This document shows positions 32,491-44,494 of a stretch of DNA of 64,000 nucleotides, piece by piece. Under the pieces are notes generated by a model, which was not told the DNA's origin, did no database searches, and worked only from the letters and a program-made list of their open reading frames with translations. The DNA comes from Icerya purchasi (taxonomy: Eukaryota > Arthropoda > Insecta > Hemiptera > Monophlebidae), in NCBI GenBank assembly GCA_039619475.1, contig CM077115.1, positions 150,108,274-150,172,273 of the forward strand, in the 5' to 3' direction. Every line of letters begins with the position of its first letter. Position 1 is the first letter of the stretch. Made by a program: the position numbers and the translations under genes.

Positions 32491-34564
32491 ATTAGGGAGA
32501 TTACTTTTCTAAATACGAAAATATCAGTGTTGCAAAGCAAACATGGCAGCGCTCAAAATATTTTCAACAATAAACTGTAAATTTATTACAAATCAGAAAT
32601 TTACAACGGCGCGAAAATTTTTCGATTTGTAAATTTTGTAATCCTTCTCGGTTGTTTGTGAAAAATTAAATTAATGCCCCTTCTCAAATCAATTGTGCTC
32701 TTCTCGGGCCCATGCTAATTTAAAATGGTTTCTTGCCAAACAGCCACGTGCTACTGAAAGTAAAAATTTAGGGGAAAACGAAATCGGCGAGATTTAAATT
32801 TTTTTCTGTAAAGGTGAATTTTAGAATTTATAAATTTTTCTTTAGTCTTTAAATTCGAATTATCTTTAGCCAACAAAAATTATCTTTGAAAAAAATCTCA
32901 AACTCAATCTGTAATCTACAAATTCAGGTAAATGTCCTATTCGATATTTTTCACTATCCATTCAAAATCTGAATCTATTCTAATAAGCAATAAATTCAAA
33001 GCACGTCCATTTATAATTACAAATATCGTATTTGCACTCACTTCACGAACGCTTGAAAATTTTTGCACATTATAGTAAAAAGTCTCCATTCATTCTCGTG
33101 CTTTTTCGAAATTGTTTTAAGTTTCGAAAGCCTCGATAAGGGGAATCGAAGTGGTGCAGTTTCATTTATATGTATATATTTTTCTCAAGAATTTAGAAAT
33201 TTGCAGACGCCACAAAAAAGAATTACAATATCGGTTACATTTTTTTCTTTGAAACATCGTTCCACATACTACACGTTACGTATTTCGGTCTTCACAATTA
33301 TTACACTCGAGCGGAAATGGCGGAGAGATTCTACTGGCAAAGAATGTATCGATTAATGTGAGAAAATTATACCGTTTCAGAGTAGGTTTCACATCTGATT
33401 CGGAAAACAAGTCAACGTCAATTGTGTGATCTCGTTGTATTATTGAAATTTTCTTTCTTACACACTATATGGAAATAATATGCCCGACGCCTAATTAGTG
33501 TTTTTTTTTGTTTTTTTCTATATTATATTATATCACGCATTTTTGCATTTAGAATGCCTAGGGGAAGTGTACTCATTAAAAACTAATCATTTTTCTGTGT
33601 TTTTTTTCTTCTCTTTTTTAATTTTAATTTTTACTTTTTCTTTATTTACAAAAATTGACTTTTTAAAAAATAATTTCTTCACACTAACATTTCCGAGAAT
33701 AATACTATAATTTATTATTCGGTGGCTCTAACAATTTTTAAAAATTTGTACACGTGCCGGTTTTTTGAAATTTTTGTCCTTTTTTTCTCTTTAAATGCGA
33801 AAACTTGTAATAATGTGATCCACGTTACTTGAAAAATTCATTTAGTAGTCAACTGCCTTTGAAATTTAATTACCGCTGGTAGGCCAATTCGCGATCAAAC
33901 TTTATTTCAAAATGACGAAAAAAGCGAAGCTACTAAAACTTTACATTAATAAATGTTTTCCGAAATCTAATAACAATTTGTCTTTAATTTAAATGAAGTG
34001 TCGATATGAAGCAACGATACATCACAGGCGGCGTTACGCAAAACCGTTACAAATTTAATTAGGAAGGAGAAAAATGACATTAAAAAAAATTAACACTGTT
34101 GCCCTTATAAACCTGTTTATGAGAAGTATACTTCCTATCATTAACTGGTTCAGTGAAAAATCCGATTGTTATAATTATTCCCAAAAATAAGTGCGTTTGC
34201 TCGACCACGGCGAAAACTTTTTTTCAGAAAGTGATTACGCTGGTTCAATTTAATCTTACCTGGCTTCCAGATCTTTTAGAAAAGCATTATCGCTTTAACC
34301 AGTTTCTCATGTGATTTCCGCATACGAAGTTTATAAATTAGACAGTAAACCGTATGGCGATCTTTTACGTTAATCGCGCACAGTCAGTATTGTTCGCGCG
34401 AGCTATTTAAATTACACGCAGTCTTTCTAAGAACGCTAACGATTTGTGGAGATTTTATATGTACAATAGTAGATCGCATAAATCAAACTCAAAAATTTCA
34501 AAAAATGTTCACAAATTTTTAAAAATGACCAGGACCGGAAAAAAAACAACATTATCAGCTAGAC
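32491..34564. other. Unannotated AT-rich sequence
   Basis: No gene recognised. Open frames 33063-33356 and 33498-33710 (the latter T-rich and hydrophobic) have no domain. No tails or target duplications noted. Confidence 0.5.
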
Positions 34565-34915
34565 GCCTGGATGAAGTTAGCAAATGACAAAAATATTTTT
34601 CGGTTAAAGTACAAAATTTTGAGAGATTAAATTAAAGTAACACAAATATACCTTACTTAGATAATCAAACGGTAAATGTGATGAAGATAAAGTAAAATTA
34701 TTAAGCACTAAATTATATTTGAATAAAAATCCATTTCAAGCAAAAAGTACAGTAAGCAATATACTTAACGTAACAACAAATGATGTAATAACAGCAAATG
34801 AAATAATAACTATTATTAAAGACTTAAAGAATATTTCCAGGCTTTTCGGATTTCTTAAAGAATCAGATCTGCTACAGTTACTATAATACATCTATACCGT
34901 GCCTCTAGCCTAGTC
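34565..34915 (+). mobile_element. LINE-B-clade fragment: linker and RT start, plus strand
   Basis: Frame pieces read 'NIFRLKYKILRD', 'YLTLDNQTVNV', 'DEDKVKLLSTKLYLNKNP', then 'TNDVITANEIITIIKDLKN', 'LLQLL' and 'YIYTVPLA', the linker between EN and RT and the first RT helix. They match in order the minus-strand fragment at 23200-23400 ('KYKILMSKNKNV', 'TLDNYAYYSDNDKVELL'). The fragment ends near an A run at 34943-34962. Confidence 0.6.
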
Positions 34916-35094
34916 GCTGTATACGGCAGCACGTTAAATTAAAAAAAAAAAAAAAAAAAAAGAATAAAGTAGCCACTGGGCTGATAATGTATCAAATGAT
35001 TTTTTAAAAATTTTTAATATCAAATTTCTTAAAATAATTACAACTGTGTTATAAACATACTCTATCAAAATCAGTATTTTCTAGAACAATGGAA

Positions 35095-35302
35095 AGTAAC
35101 ATTGCCACTCAGGGTGGTAATAATCAGTTAGCTTGAAGTTATAGTCTTAAAGAAAATCTTAACTATAATTTATGATCCCTAGTTTTTCATAAAAGTCGAA
35201 CTTTTCGTGAGTTATCGATTTTTATTTGATATTTTTGTCGTTTCTGAACCATCTTATTAGGATTCCATACACGTATAAGTGTAGGCGGAATCTTAAAAAG
35301 AT
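35095..35302 (+). repeat. Hairpin-ended dispersed repeat, copy 2
   Basis: Matches 29030-29222 from 'CTCAGGGTGGTAATAATCAG' through 'CTTGAAGTTATAG', 'CTTTTCGTGAGTTATCGATT' and 'TTTTTATTTGATATTTTTGT' to the end hairpin 'AGGATTCCATACAC...GTGTAGGCGGAATCT'. Hairpin pairing is kept although both arms have changed, e.g. loss of one base and CA/TG changes. Flanks differ from copy 1 and no satellite units are attached. Confidence 0.7.
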
Positions 35303-38044
35303 CGTCGCGTAGTTGCGACAAAAACGAATACGTGTGCGAAGAGAGAAATGAAAAAAAAACGTCCAGCGAGATAAATACGGCAAGTCGGAAATATATTTCG
35401 ATTTTAGTGTTTATTATGTTTCCCGATCATGCCCCCGAAATTAAGGAATATCGGGGGAATACCTATATTTATAAACAATGAAGCGGAAAAGAGACATTTA
35501 ATTCGTTTACACTTCTTCACGATGTATTTGAATAAAGTCACAAAGGAGATATTTAAAAATATCTTGTCGTCTTAAAATTCCTTTTGAAAAACATGTAAAT
35601 AATACAACGCGATGGAAATAATTAATACGACCATATTTCATCTATCGCTATGAATACGTAATGTTAATTGAAGCGATATAGTTTTTGTTTATGTGGCCTA
35701 TTTATTAACTGGAATTAACGCGGTGAAATTTAAATAACGTTAACAATAAGTGGTTCCTCTGGCGGATGGCATTAAAATTAGGAAAATAGAAATAAAAATT
35801 TAGAAGAAACCAGAATCGCCAGAAATGACTACAAACCCTATTTTATTTTTAACCTTAGGTCACTGACACGCTGGGAAGAACATAATTAAACACTTGTAAA
35901 TTTCAGGACACGCAATTTTATTTATTTATTCCCCCCCCCCCCCCCCCATATTATTGGCTATTAGATTATGCACATTTATTAAACAGATCGTTTTTTAAAA
36001 CAAAAACACACTCCATCGTTTAAAAAAAATATTCCTGGATGAATTTTCGGTCAAATAATTAACAAACGTAGAGAGTATCGCGCTAAATGTTTTCTCAATT
36101 CGAAAGATTCGATTTGCAGAATACCTAAACGATACGTAAATAAGACCTTACAGAAGGCCCTTTCATAAAATGTAAAAGAAAAAAAGATACTTCTTAAAAT
36201 GTATTAGGCGTTAAGTTTTATCGTCATAAAATTTATCCAGTCTTCAGAAGACACACGTAAAAATAATTTATTAGTAATTATATATGAAAAAAAGTAAATT
36301 TAATAAAAAACACCAATTAAATAAACGCGTAAAAATTGCTTAATAAGAAAAAAAAAATAGGATTATAAAAATTTAACTGCTTTTCGATTTTTGTTCCGTC
36401 GTATATATTCTTAATATTTGTTTTTGAAAATTTTCTCCGTTAAATTCAAAAAATCGTGCCTTTGATTATTTCATATTTTACCGCCTTTGATTTATTTATA
36501 AATAAACACTTTTCCGCCTATAATAGTTATATCGCTAACCGCTTACTATTTTCCTATACATGTGCACATGTAGTCGTCCCGATTACTTTTCTGCAGATTG
36601 TTTATAGTTTTAATTGAGTGTACTTTGTGTTGTTAGCTCTGATGATAGGCTATGTCCGAAAACGTTTCCTTAAATTTAGATATTTATTTTAATTTATCGT
36701 TAAAGGGAATTTATTTATTTTATATTTATCGATTTTAACAAAAAAAAACAGATGATGGATTTGTCTGTAATAAATTAAATAGCAAAACATATTTCGCTAT
36801 TATTAGAGGCGTTAATTTTTTAGCCATGTAAATCTTCCGCGTGTACGATTCGTCTGAAGAATACACTTTTCTTCTAAATTATATAAGGGGTTTTAAACTT
36901 ACGATATTTTTTAAAGCGTATTATTATTATTAATCGTCGAAATAACCATTATGTGATGGGCAGCCGGTATATTTATGGGAGCGCCGCCGGAAGAGCTAAC
37001 TGAAAAAAAAGAAATTGAAGTTACATTCGTATTATATTTTAAAGAATTTTCCTTTCTTCATAAAATTAAACATTTACTCAGTTCTGTTATAATTTGTCTA
37101 ATAAATATATACATTTTTGTCCGTTTATTATATTACTAATATAATTCGAAACTATATTTGCAAAAAAAACAAAACAAAAACAATATATATAGATATATAC
37201 ATTTGCAACGACATTTAATGCTTTCAAATGCAATTCTTTTCAGGTTTTTTTTTTTAAGAAAAATAATTTTATACGTTCTAATCAAAAAAAAATATTTCTA
37301 TTTATATTTTAATTTGTAATAACCGAAAGATCGATAATATTTCAGAAAAAAAAAAAAGGATTCTCGATACATCTATACACTATAATACGGCAATAAGCAT
37401 ATTTACGTCTCTACATATGTGCATCTCTACATTTAGATAGGGAATTTTACAAAAAAATACCGAATTAATTTTTATAAGCCCAGCTGAAAGGTTGAGAAAA
37501 GAAATTTTTATTTAATGAGCGCGACAAAAAATAACAAAAGCCGGCGCCCTTCTGGTTAGGTCAAAAATTTTTACTTATTAAATATATAAAAATCGGATAA
37601 AAGTAATTAAATAAAATTGGTAATTACTTTTTTTTTTTTTTTTGAAATTGTTTAATATTCCATTCGAATCTGGCGAAAACATATATAATCTTTCCAGATA
37701 CAAAACTGAATCATCTAGGTAATAACAAAACAGTCATCAACATTCTTGAGAGTTCCTTCAATTCAATTTTATCTGTAACACAGTTTATCAGAACTAGTTG
37801 AATAAGCAGATATTTATAAAAACGATGTTGCTTTTACAAAAAAAAAAAAAAAATCTAGTTGTTTTTTCTATTGCATCTTTCTAAAAGATCGACATTTAAA
37901 AGATTCCCACTCATTTATTTTAATTATTTTCGTCAGGGGCCAAATAATGGTTTCTCGCCAGGTCAAAAAAAAAAAAAAATTTTAAATAATTAATTCCCTC
38001 ATTTTGTATTTTTTTATTTTCTCCACGCGCACAATCAATACCAC
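35303..38044. other. Unannotated AT-rich stretch with homopolymers and one dispersed repeat
   Basis: A C run lies at 35931-35947; A or T runs at 37243-37256, 37346-37358, 37629-37643, 37839-37854 and 37965-37978. At 36590-36690 the blocks 'TTTTAATTGAGT', 'GTTAGCTCTGATGATAG' and 'CGAAAACGTTTCC' match 59300-59385 in the same orientation, so a non-coding dispersed repeat is present. No genes recognised. Confidence 0.5.
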
Positions 38045-38535
38045 AATCTTCTTCTTTCTTTCGGTGTCATGACCATTCTCGATCTTAGGCTCATCTAATG
38101 GCGAGCTTGATTAATTCTTTGTAAGCACCCCCATCCTTTGCTGTGTGGAACAGTTCTTCAACACCGCAACCTGTCCATGTCTGTAGATTCTTGAACCAAG
38201 ATAATCTTGTTCGTCCAACTCTTTTCTTTCCTTCCACCTTTCATATCAATATATCCTGTAGTAATGTGTACTTCGGCCATCACGTGACCGAAGTATTCTA
38301 TTTTTCTTCTTTCGACAGTGTCGATCAGGTCCTTTTCTTTTCTCATCGTCTGTAGTACCTCAGCGTTTGTCTTCTTTTTGGTCCACGGGATCCTGAGTAA
38401 GCATCTATAACACCAAAACTCGAAGGCTTCTAAGCTGTGAATTCTGAACGTCAATGTCTACGTTTCGACACCATATAGTAATACCGACCAGACATAGTAT
38501 TTCAGAGTTCTGAATCTTAAATCAAGGTCCATGAA
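38045..38535 (-). mobile_element. RTE-like LINE, thumb to 3' end, minus strand
   Basis: The minus strand reads from about 38520: 'RFRTLKYYVWSVLLYGVET', a TAG stop where the family has Trp, then the open frame 38158-38454 with 'LTFRIHSLEAFEFWCYRCLL', 'RIPWTKKKTNAEVLQTM' and 'DTVERRKIEYFGHVM', ending 'GGRKEKSWTNKI'. These are the hallmark blocks of the insect RTE-like endonuclease-RT C-terminus (Y-x-x-E-T-W-T, E-x-x-x-x-W-C-Y-R, R-I-x-W, Y-x-G-H). The 3' end is near 38045 at a TTC-rich run. The RT core is missing. Confidence 0.82.
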
Positions 38536-39484
38536 CTGTGAGTGTCTTCTTCATTTTCATGAAGGCAGAACGCGCTTGCTCAATGCGATATCTAATTTAT
38601 CCGTCTGGGTTACCATATTTATTAATCCAGGCACTCCTGGCAATTAAATTCTGTATTTTCTTCATCTTCTATAATTTTCACTTGTATGATATGGCGGAGA
38701 AATTAAATCCTCCTCCCTCCTAGTTTTGGCCTTTAATCCTTCCTCTTCCATTAAATTTCCTTTCTTCGCTCCATTTTCACAACACTGAATCTTATGGGTG
38801 CGAGATTCTTCGAGTAATTCTTTTCATTTCTCCTTCTTCCTACGGCAATAGATTTCTTATTTCTTCCGATTCTTCTGTCGGGGCTACTCCTTTTCATGTT
38901 CATCTAACTATATTATTTCCCGTGTCTGTAGGCTCTCCTTTTCTTAGCTCGGCTATCAGTATAGGGAATTATTTTCCATGCTGTAACGCAGTGACTCCCT
39001 GGTACGTTAAATAGCGCCGATTTATTAATAAACATTTTCAGTAATATTCTTATACCCGACAACGCACTCATTTTAAAGCGCGGTGCAAAGTTTACAATTC
39101 TTCCTTCATTGGTCACCCCTTTTAAAATTCGACCTCATCTTCATGGCCCTGTTTCCATTTCCTTTCCCGATATTTGTCACTTCTCCGCACACTATGTCGC
39201 CGTCGCAATAAAGTATTTTCTATTTTGTCGATTCTTCTCACTACGTGTGTACGTCGATATTCTTTTCGAGCTCTCTCTGCCAGGTCTTCCAACCATTGCG
39301 GCAAATATTTTTTGTCCATCTTGTGGCATTTCTACATGCGCCGCACGTCCAGCCCAGCTTTCAAAGAAGTTAATACCGCGTTCGTCAATTCCCTGGTCCA
39401 AGTGATTCTCTATTTTTTAGCTTGATATTTTAAGCGTGATTGTTGTTCGTAGGCTGTGTTTACATTTTCCCGACTGTATCCTTC
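38536..39484. other. Unannotated, with overlapping antisense open frames
   Basis: Frames 39109-39425 (plus) and 38913-39401 (minus) overlap. The minus-strand readings are basic ('RARKEYRRTHVVRRIDKIEN', 'RRRHSVRRSDKYRERKWKQG') but match no domain I know. No boundary of an element was found. They could be remains of a transposon-encoded nucleic-acid-binding protein; this is a guess. Confidence 0.35.
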
Positions 39485-39537
39485 TTCTTCTTTATAGCGC
39501 CATACTTAATTCCTGAGCGTTGGTGACCACCTATTCG
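39485..39537 (-). mobile_element. RTE-like 3' end (very short), interrupted by hAT
   Basis: 'TTCTTCTTC', then 'CATACTTAATTCCTGAGCGT' and 'TGGTGACCAC' on the plus strand resembles the 3' end of the RTE copy at 3277-3340 ('TTACTCAGTCCCTGAGCGTT', 'GACGATCAC'). It stops exactly where the hAT element starts. Confidence 0.5.
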
Positions 39538-40164
39538 CAGGCCTGGATTTAAGGGGAGCTAGGGGGGCTGCAGCCCCGGGTCCGGCCTTATAAAGGGACC
39601 CCCAAGAGGATCCCACCTCCGACATGGATAGTTAAACGTGCAATATAATAGATGTTTTTCCAAACATTCATATTGCATATGGAATATTTGTAACTATAGA
39701 GATTACAAATTGTGGGGCGGAAAGATCTTTTTCGATATTAAAAAGAATAAAAAAGATGTACAGATCAACCATGCTAGATCATAGATTATCGGTATTATCA
39801 AGATTAATAATCGAAACGGATTTTCTCCGTTCAGTAGATTTTAACGATATTATATAAGAATTTGCAGAAAAAAAAAACAAGAAAAAAATTCAGTGTTTAA
39901 TATTATATATACATACATATATATATATATATATATATTTATTTATTTATTTTTTTTTTTTTGGCATCGAAAATTCTATTCATTGTCCATATGATATTTA
40001 GTTTTGTTTACAATAATAATTATATGTTAATTCGTGAATTCAAAATAATATAATTAAATTGAAGAAAATTTAGTTATTCTATAAAACTGATAATTTTGTC
40101 ACTTCCGAAAAGGGCCCCTAATATTTCCGTAGCCCAGGCCTATCATTCAGTTAATCCGGGCCTG
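39538..40164 (+). mobile_element. hAT element, internally deleted (627 bp)
   Basis: The terminal inverted repeats are CAGGCCTGGATT on the left and, inward from the right, CAGGCCCGGATT (11 of 12 identical, with the CAG...CTG ends usual for hAT). The subterminal regions are GC-rich ('GGGGGGCTGCAGCCCCGGG'). The interior retains only the transposase C-terminus (39651-39890), so most of the gene is deleted. Flanking 8-mers (39530-39537 and 40165-40172) do not match, so the target duplication is lost or mutated. An AT microsatellite sits at 39912-39950. Confidence 0.82.
39651..39890 (+). pseudogene. hAT transposase C-terminal dimerisation domain (hATC) remnant
   Basis: In life this domain dimerises hAT transposase and carries the last acidic catalytic region. 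The frame reads 'VFPNIHIAYGIFVTIEIT', 'NCGAERSFSILKRIKKMYRS', 'TMLDHRLSVLSRLIIETDFL', 'SVDFNDII', a TAA at 39855-39857, then 'EFAEKKNKK'. It aligns block for block with the family pattern (S-x-x-x-E-R-S-F-S-x-L-K-x-I-K-x-x-x-R-S-T-M, then D-x-I-D-x-F-A-x-x-K-x-R). The invariant E-R-S-F-S is intact. One stop near the end is the only disruption within this piece; the N-terminal two thirds of the protein is absent. Confidence 0.9.
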
Positions 40165-40508
40165 TTTCGTATATTTCAGCTGTACAGACACATAGGCATA
40201 GTGTACTAGATAATTGTTTATATGCAGTACGAATGTGTACATACGCAAGACTACACTTGCAACTGATATCGTAATTGTGTTTGATTTATCGATATACAAG
40301 TGTGTAGTCCTGTGTATGTCTGATGTGTGCTAACTAGCGCGCATATGATGGTATGCTTGTTTGCTGTTGTCTTCCCCATATGATTCTATTAGCGAGTATT
40401 TAACTTCTCGTAATAATTTTTGTTACCTCCCGGGATCGAGGCTTCCGTAACGGAAGCCAAGCGCTCTAGCAACTAGGCTATCGCGAAGACTTCCCGACTA
40501 TACTTTCC
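40165..40508 (-). mobile_element. Probable tRNA-derived SINE, minus strand
   Basis: The minus strand from about 40508 reads 'GATAGCCTAGTTGCTAGAGC' (an A-box-like segment, compare the tRNA D-arm), then the perfect hairpin GGCTTCCGTTACGGAAGCC, then 'CCTCGATCCCGGG' (a B-box-like GGTTCGANNCC variant). It runs on into a body of about 270 bp. An inverted repeat in the body (40238-40260 with 40297-40319, 'CATACGCAAGACTACACTTG') could fold. The head is too diverged for a working tRNA. The 3' end near 40165 is uncertain because no tail or duplication is seen. Confidence 0.5.
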
Positions 40509-41104
40509 GGCTCTTTGTAAGTTAATAGAGCGGCAAGGCGCACTGGTTATAAAGGTCTTCACCGGTGATGTCTTTCTCTATTCTGGAAACCTACACTAAA
40601 TACTCTTTTTACTTCTAGTCACACGATTTCCGTTCTCTTTGAAGTTCTCAAATGTATTTACACCCACGGTCGCCATATTTTCACCGTTTATTGTTACACA
40701 TTGTCTACGTTTTTCGTCATTATTTTCGTTTCCTATGCATTTATCATACACTCAATTTTAAATTCATTTGACATAGTTGGTAACTCCTCCGGGGATTACT
40801 ACCGAACACGCGATCTGCGAATTTTAGGATCTACTTTTGACTGTTCAATTTTCTGGACACGCCTCTTCCAAGGGGTCGCTGTAAATAATTCTGGCAACAC
40901 GGTCTTGTCGCATTAAAGGGTCTTTTTTTTTCCTCTTTCCATAGTTTGATTTTTGCAGAATTGTTCTTCCAATCATGTTTTAATATATCGTTCCTCAGTT
41001 TCAAAATTTTGTAATTATTTCAACACACTGGCGGCCGTATTTCAGCCGAATAATCAGATGCTTTTTCATAGTCTACAAACGCCCGGGAAAAGTAAATAGC
41101 GGGC
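40509..41104. other. Unannotated sequence
   Basis: No gene or repeat recognised; a 71-codon frame at 40701-40916 is unassigned. Confidence 0.5.
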
Positions 41105-41660
41105 TAATAGGATAGTCTCAAAAGTAAGTTCTACAATTTTTGTTTTTTTTTTTATTTTTTTCTCAAAAACTAACGAACGAAACGGGCTATATATATATTT
41201 TTGAGTGTTCCTCTACGCAATCGCTGTTTAAATCTAAACGTTTATTGTGAAAACGGTTGTTCGACAGACTTCGAACAAAAACAGTCGGTTTCGCGCTTTA
41301 ATTCTTCGTCGTTCTTGAATCTGCTTCGCTCGAAATTGGTCTTAAGACCTGGGAAAAGGCACTAATCGCTCGCGTCCAAGTCTGGAGGGTATGGAGAATG
41401 ACTAAATACTGTTCAACACCGAATAATGAGGGTACATATAAACACTCCGCGCAACCCCACATATCGCAAAATACGTTCGTTGCTTATTTCGGTTAAGTTG
41501 CTGCTGGCGTTTTCACGCAGTCGACAGAACTCGAGAAAATTACAGCGTTACCACAATAATCTCAAAAATAATCTCTCATTAAACTTTTAGCGTGTTTTGT
41601 TCATTAGTTTTCGAGAAAAAAAAATAATAGTGGAACTTACTTCTGAGACGACCCTCAATA
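41105..41660 (-). mobile_element. Mariner element, internally deleted
   Basis: Inverted ends: left 'TAGTCTCAAAAGTAAGTTCT' and, inward from the right, 'GTCGTCTCAGAAGTAAGTTC'. Both continue into 'TTTTTTCTCAAAAACTAACG' / 'TTTTTCTCGAAAACTAATG'-type sequence, so the similarity extends about 60 bp at each end. TA dinucleotides flank both sides, as for Tc1/mariner. The transposase remnant lies on the minus strand. At about 555 bp the copy is less than half the usual ~1.3 kb, so a large internal deletion has occurred. Confidence 0.82.
41190..41400 (-). pseudogene. Mariner transposase C-terminal remnant
   Basis: The minus strand gives 'PYPPDLDASD', a stop, then 'CLFPGLKTNFERSRFKNDEE' and 'LKRETDCF'. 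This is the mariner block with the third catalytic Asp (family pattern P-P-Y-S-P-D-L-A-P-x-D-Y-x-L-F-x-x-L-K). The N-terminal DNA-binding domain and the first two catalytic Asp residues are not recognisable. Stops interrupt the frame, so it is inactive. Confidence 0.8.
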
Positions 41661-44494
41661 TTAACGAAATACGGGGGGGGGTCAAAAATATTACGAAACG
41701 AAAAACAAACCAGAAACAAACAAATACTATTAAGCTCGCCGTATCGGAAGTACAATGATTACGCGTATTAAATAAAAACCGAATCCCGGTTTTTCTGGTT
41801 GTTCTGTATTTCTGATGCAAACGGATAATAATCTCTATGTGTTGAAGCATTGTTGTATAGCGGGGTCCTAAGGATAGGTTTTTGTGATTTATCGAAATTT
41901 TTAGTCATTTTAAAAATTTCCCTGTACCGTGGATATTTTCCAAGTTTCTATTATTTCATTAAAGATATTTTAAAAGTTATTATTAATCGTTCCGACGGAA
42001 TCTCGTTATTCGGAAATCCGCTGGCTACAAAATCCTAAAAATAAATAAAATTATATAAAAAAAAAAAAAAAAAAGAGTCAAAAACATAATCAGTAAATAC
42101 TAACCGTAACCTAATTTACATTTTTTCTAACGAGAATGAATGCGCTCGTGCTCGGAAACATGGTATTAAATTAAACACATCTTCTCCACTCACCCGACGC
42201 TATCAAAAGAGGAATAACATTTACTCGTTGGGGCAGACTTTTAATGATCCGTTAAAAATAGACAATACGCTATCACCGCCTCTGCTTTCATCAACGTCGC
42301 GAATCGTCGTCCAGACCCGTTTCGAACTATTATTCTAGAACAGACAATGTACCATTTATCTTTTTTAAACGTTCCTCTTGCTCTGTACTTTTTGTTGCCC
42401 AGAGCCGTTCAACCGAAACTCATAAATTACGTCTAATAATAAATTAAAAAGCGACTGACTAATTCGCGTCCCTCACTTGATACGTGTGTATATGGCCATT
42501 AACGAAAAGCACTTACATATTTTGCCAAATTTTTCGTTTCGGAAAGAAAAAAAAAAGGCGTAGAGTTATTTTCTAAACAGAGAAATTTCTACGTGTCTGC
42601 GAGAACACAACGAATTATAAACACGTAAAAAGAAAATTGCCATGTTTTCGTTGAGTTTTATTTCGTTTGATGATAAATCGGCGTGTCCTACACCTGCCTA
42701 AACAAATTACTCCGATTGTAGCGTGAATTTCAGCGCGGTCGAGTTGTAGATCACGCTAAGATAACGCGCGATTCATGCTCACTTTCCTGATATCCCAGGG
42801 GCTGATTATTACCGCCTGTCTATCTTCTATATTTTTCGACTGCGAAGGCCCCGTCGTAATATTTTAATGAGTCACTTCGATTTTTCTCTTTTTGAATTCT
42901 GTACTACTACATACATATGTATGTTTCCTCCCTAGAACATACATATGTACATATATATTAGTCTGTTTTTTGCGCATTTGCTCTGGTGTGTCACATCAGC
43001 AACCCCCTCTTTCGTCTTCGGTTCCGTTTGATGGCCGAAATTTTTCCTTTTTAGTATTTTTCGTTCGCTTCGTTTGCCTGTTAACTACAGTTTCGGAATT
43101 TTGGCTAAAATACGATTATTTGCAATGAACGATTCGATTTTTTTGACGGTCACGTACTCGGGCGAAAAAACCGATCAGGCTTAGGCTGTACGGGAGTGTC
43201 GCTTAAGCAACTCAGTTAAGATATCACAGATGATGAGACTAGAGTAAAACATGTTGTCTTTACAGTGATTTAAATACAAAAGAGCGAGTCGAAGGGCTTT
43301 TCTCAAAAAATTATCCTCAGAACAATGCGTTACACTCGTGCGTACTTTGGTTGCTAACAGAGGAATTATACCGGCGAGTCGTATACAATTGTGCAGAGTA
43401 GAATTTTGTATCTAGACGTCGGTTTTGAGGTTGCGAATAAAATTAATCACTGATAGGTTCTCGATCGTTTGTCGAGTTTGCCAGTTTTCTCTTACAATAA
43501 AATTTTTCAGCGACCACCAGTCGTAATAATAAAAATTATCTTTTATTATCCAGCTTTCTTTAACAAAATTATACATATAGTAATTCACCCGATTCTACGC
43601 ACACGTATTAGGATCCGAGACCGACATTGGTCAATGTGTGTACCCCGGTACAGCGTTGAATAGTTTCACTAATTCACGAATAAAATTCGCTCTTTTCAAG
43701 TTTTATACAGCTGACATACGCTTAGTTGAAGTTCAAATTTCTGAGAGCCAACTGCATTAAATAATCGGTTGTTAAAAATTTACGCGGTAAACACACGTTT
43801 CCAGCTTCTTACCATTTATAATCCCGCGACATGTCCATTACTACGGTACGCTATTCTGAGGTGTACGAATTTAAATTTTTGTCCTGTATTGAAGTCTAAA
43901 TTTTCATAATAATGTTCTCACTTCGGTTTATGGTATTTAAATTCAATTTCTCACGGTTCGCGGTGTGCTATTTTATCTACCACTTCAAGAATGTACCTCT
44001 CTAACCATATGCTTTTTGAATCCCCTGTGTTTTGTCTTCTCATTTGATCTTACACTTTTTTATTATTAATTCTTATTATCTAATTACTACATAACTATAT
44101 AAATATAATGGAAACGTTTAAACATTTTTAAATTATTTAATGACTGATTTTTAATTTTTTCATTAATTACACGGGTAATATAATATGAATTCATATAGAT
44201 ACATATATACGCACGATAATTAAAAAATATTAATAAACATTAAATTCAACTGTGTTTTTTAATATAAATTTGTGTTTAAAATTAAAAATTAGAAAAAAAA
44301 AAACATCGCTCTTGCGGTAATAATTCTTTTATATGTTGTAGTAAATGTCGCAACAACTGTGTTGCTTTATCTGCTTTTATGATTTATATCATCCCAAATT
44401 ATGTAAATAAAAATTATATTTATAGCATTGTAATTATAATTAATATCGATTAATACTCTTATTTTATATGTAAATGAGTATAATTATTTATATA
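41661..44494. other. Unannotated sequence
   Basis: An A run lies at 42057-42075. ACATACATATGTATGT-type palindromes occur near 42907-42950. Open frames 41587-41850, 41850-42038, 42892-43128 and 43469-43663 show no recognised domain. Towards 44050-44490 the sequence becomes very AT-rich. Confidence 0.5.

Noticed and set aside
39109..39425. Two 83-98 codon plus-strand frames with many Cys residues
   Set aside because: No Cys spacing fits a known zinc finger, and long frames on the opposite strand overlap; no start context, splice pattern or homologous block is recognised.
42900..42955. ACATACATATGTATGT-type palindromes as transposon ends
   Set aside because: Low-complexity alternating sequence; no flanking duplication or second matching end.
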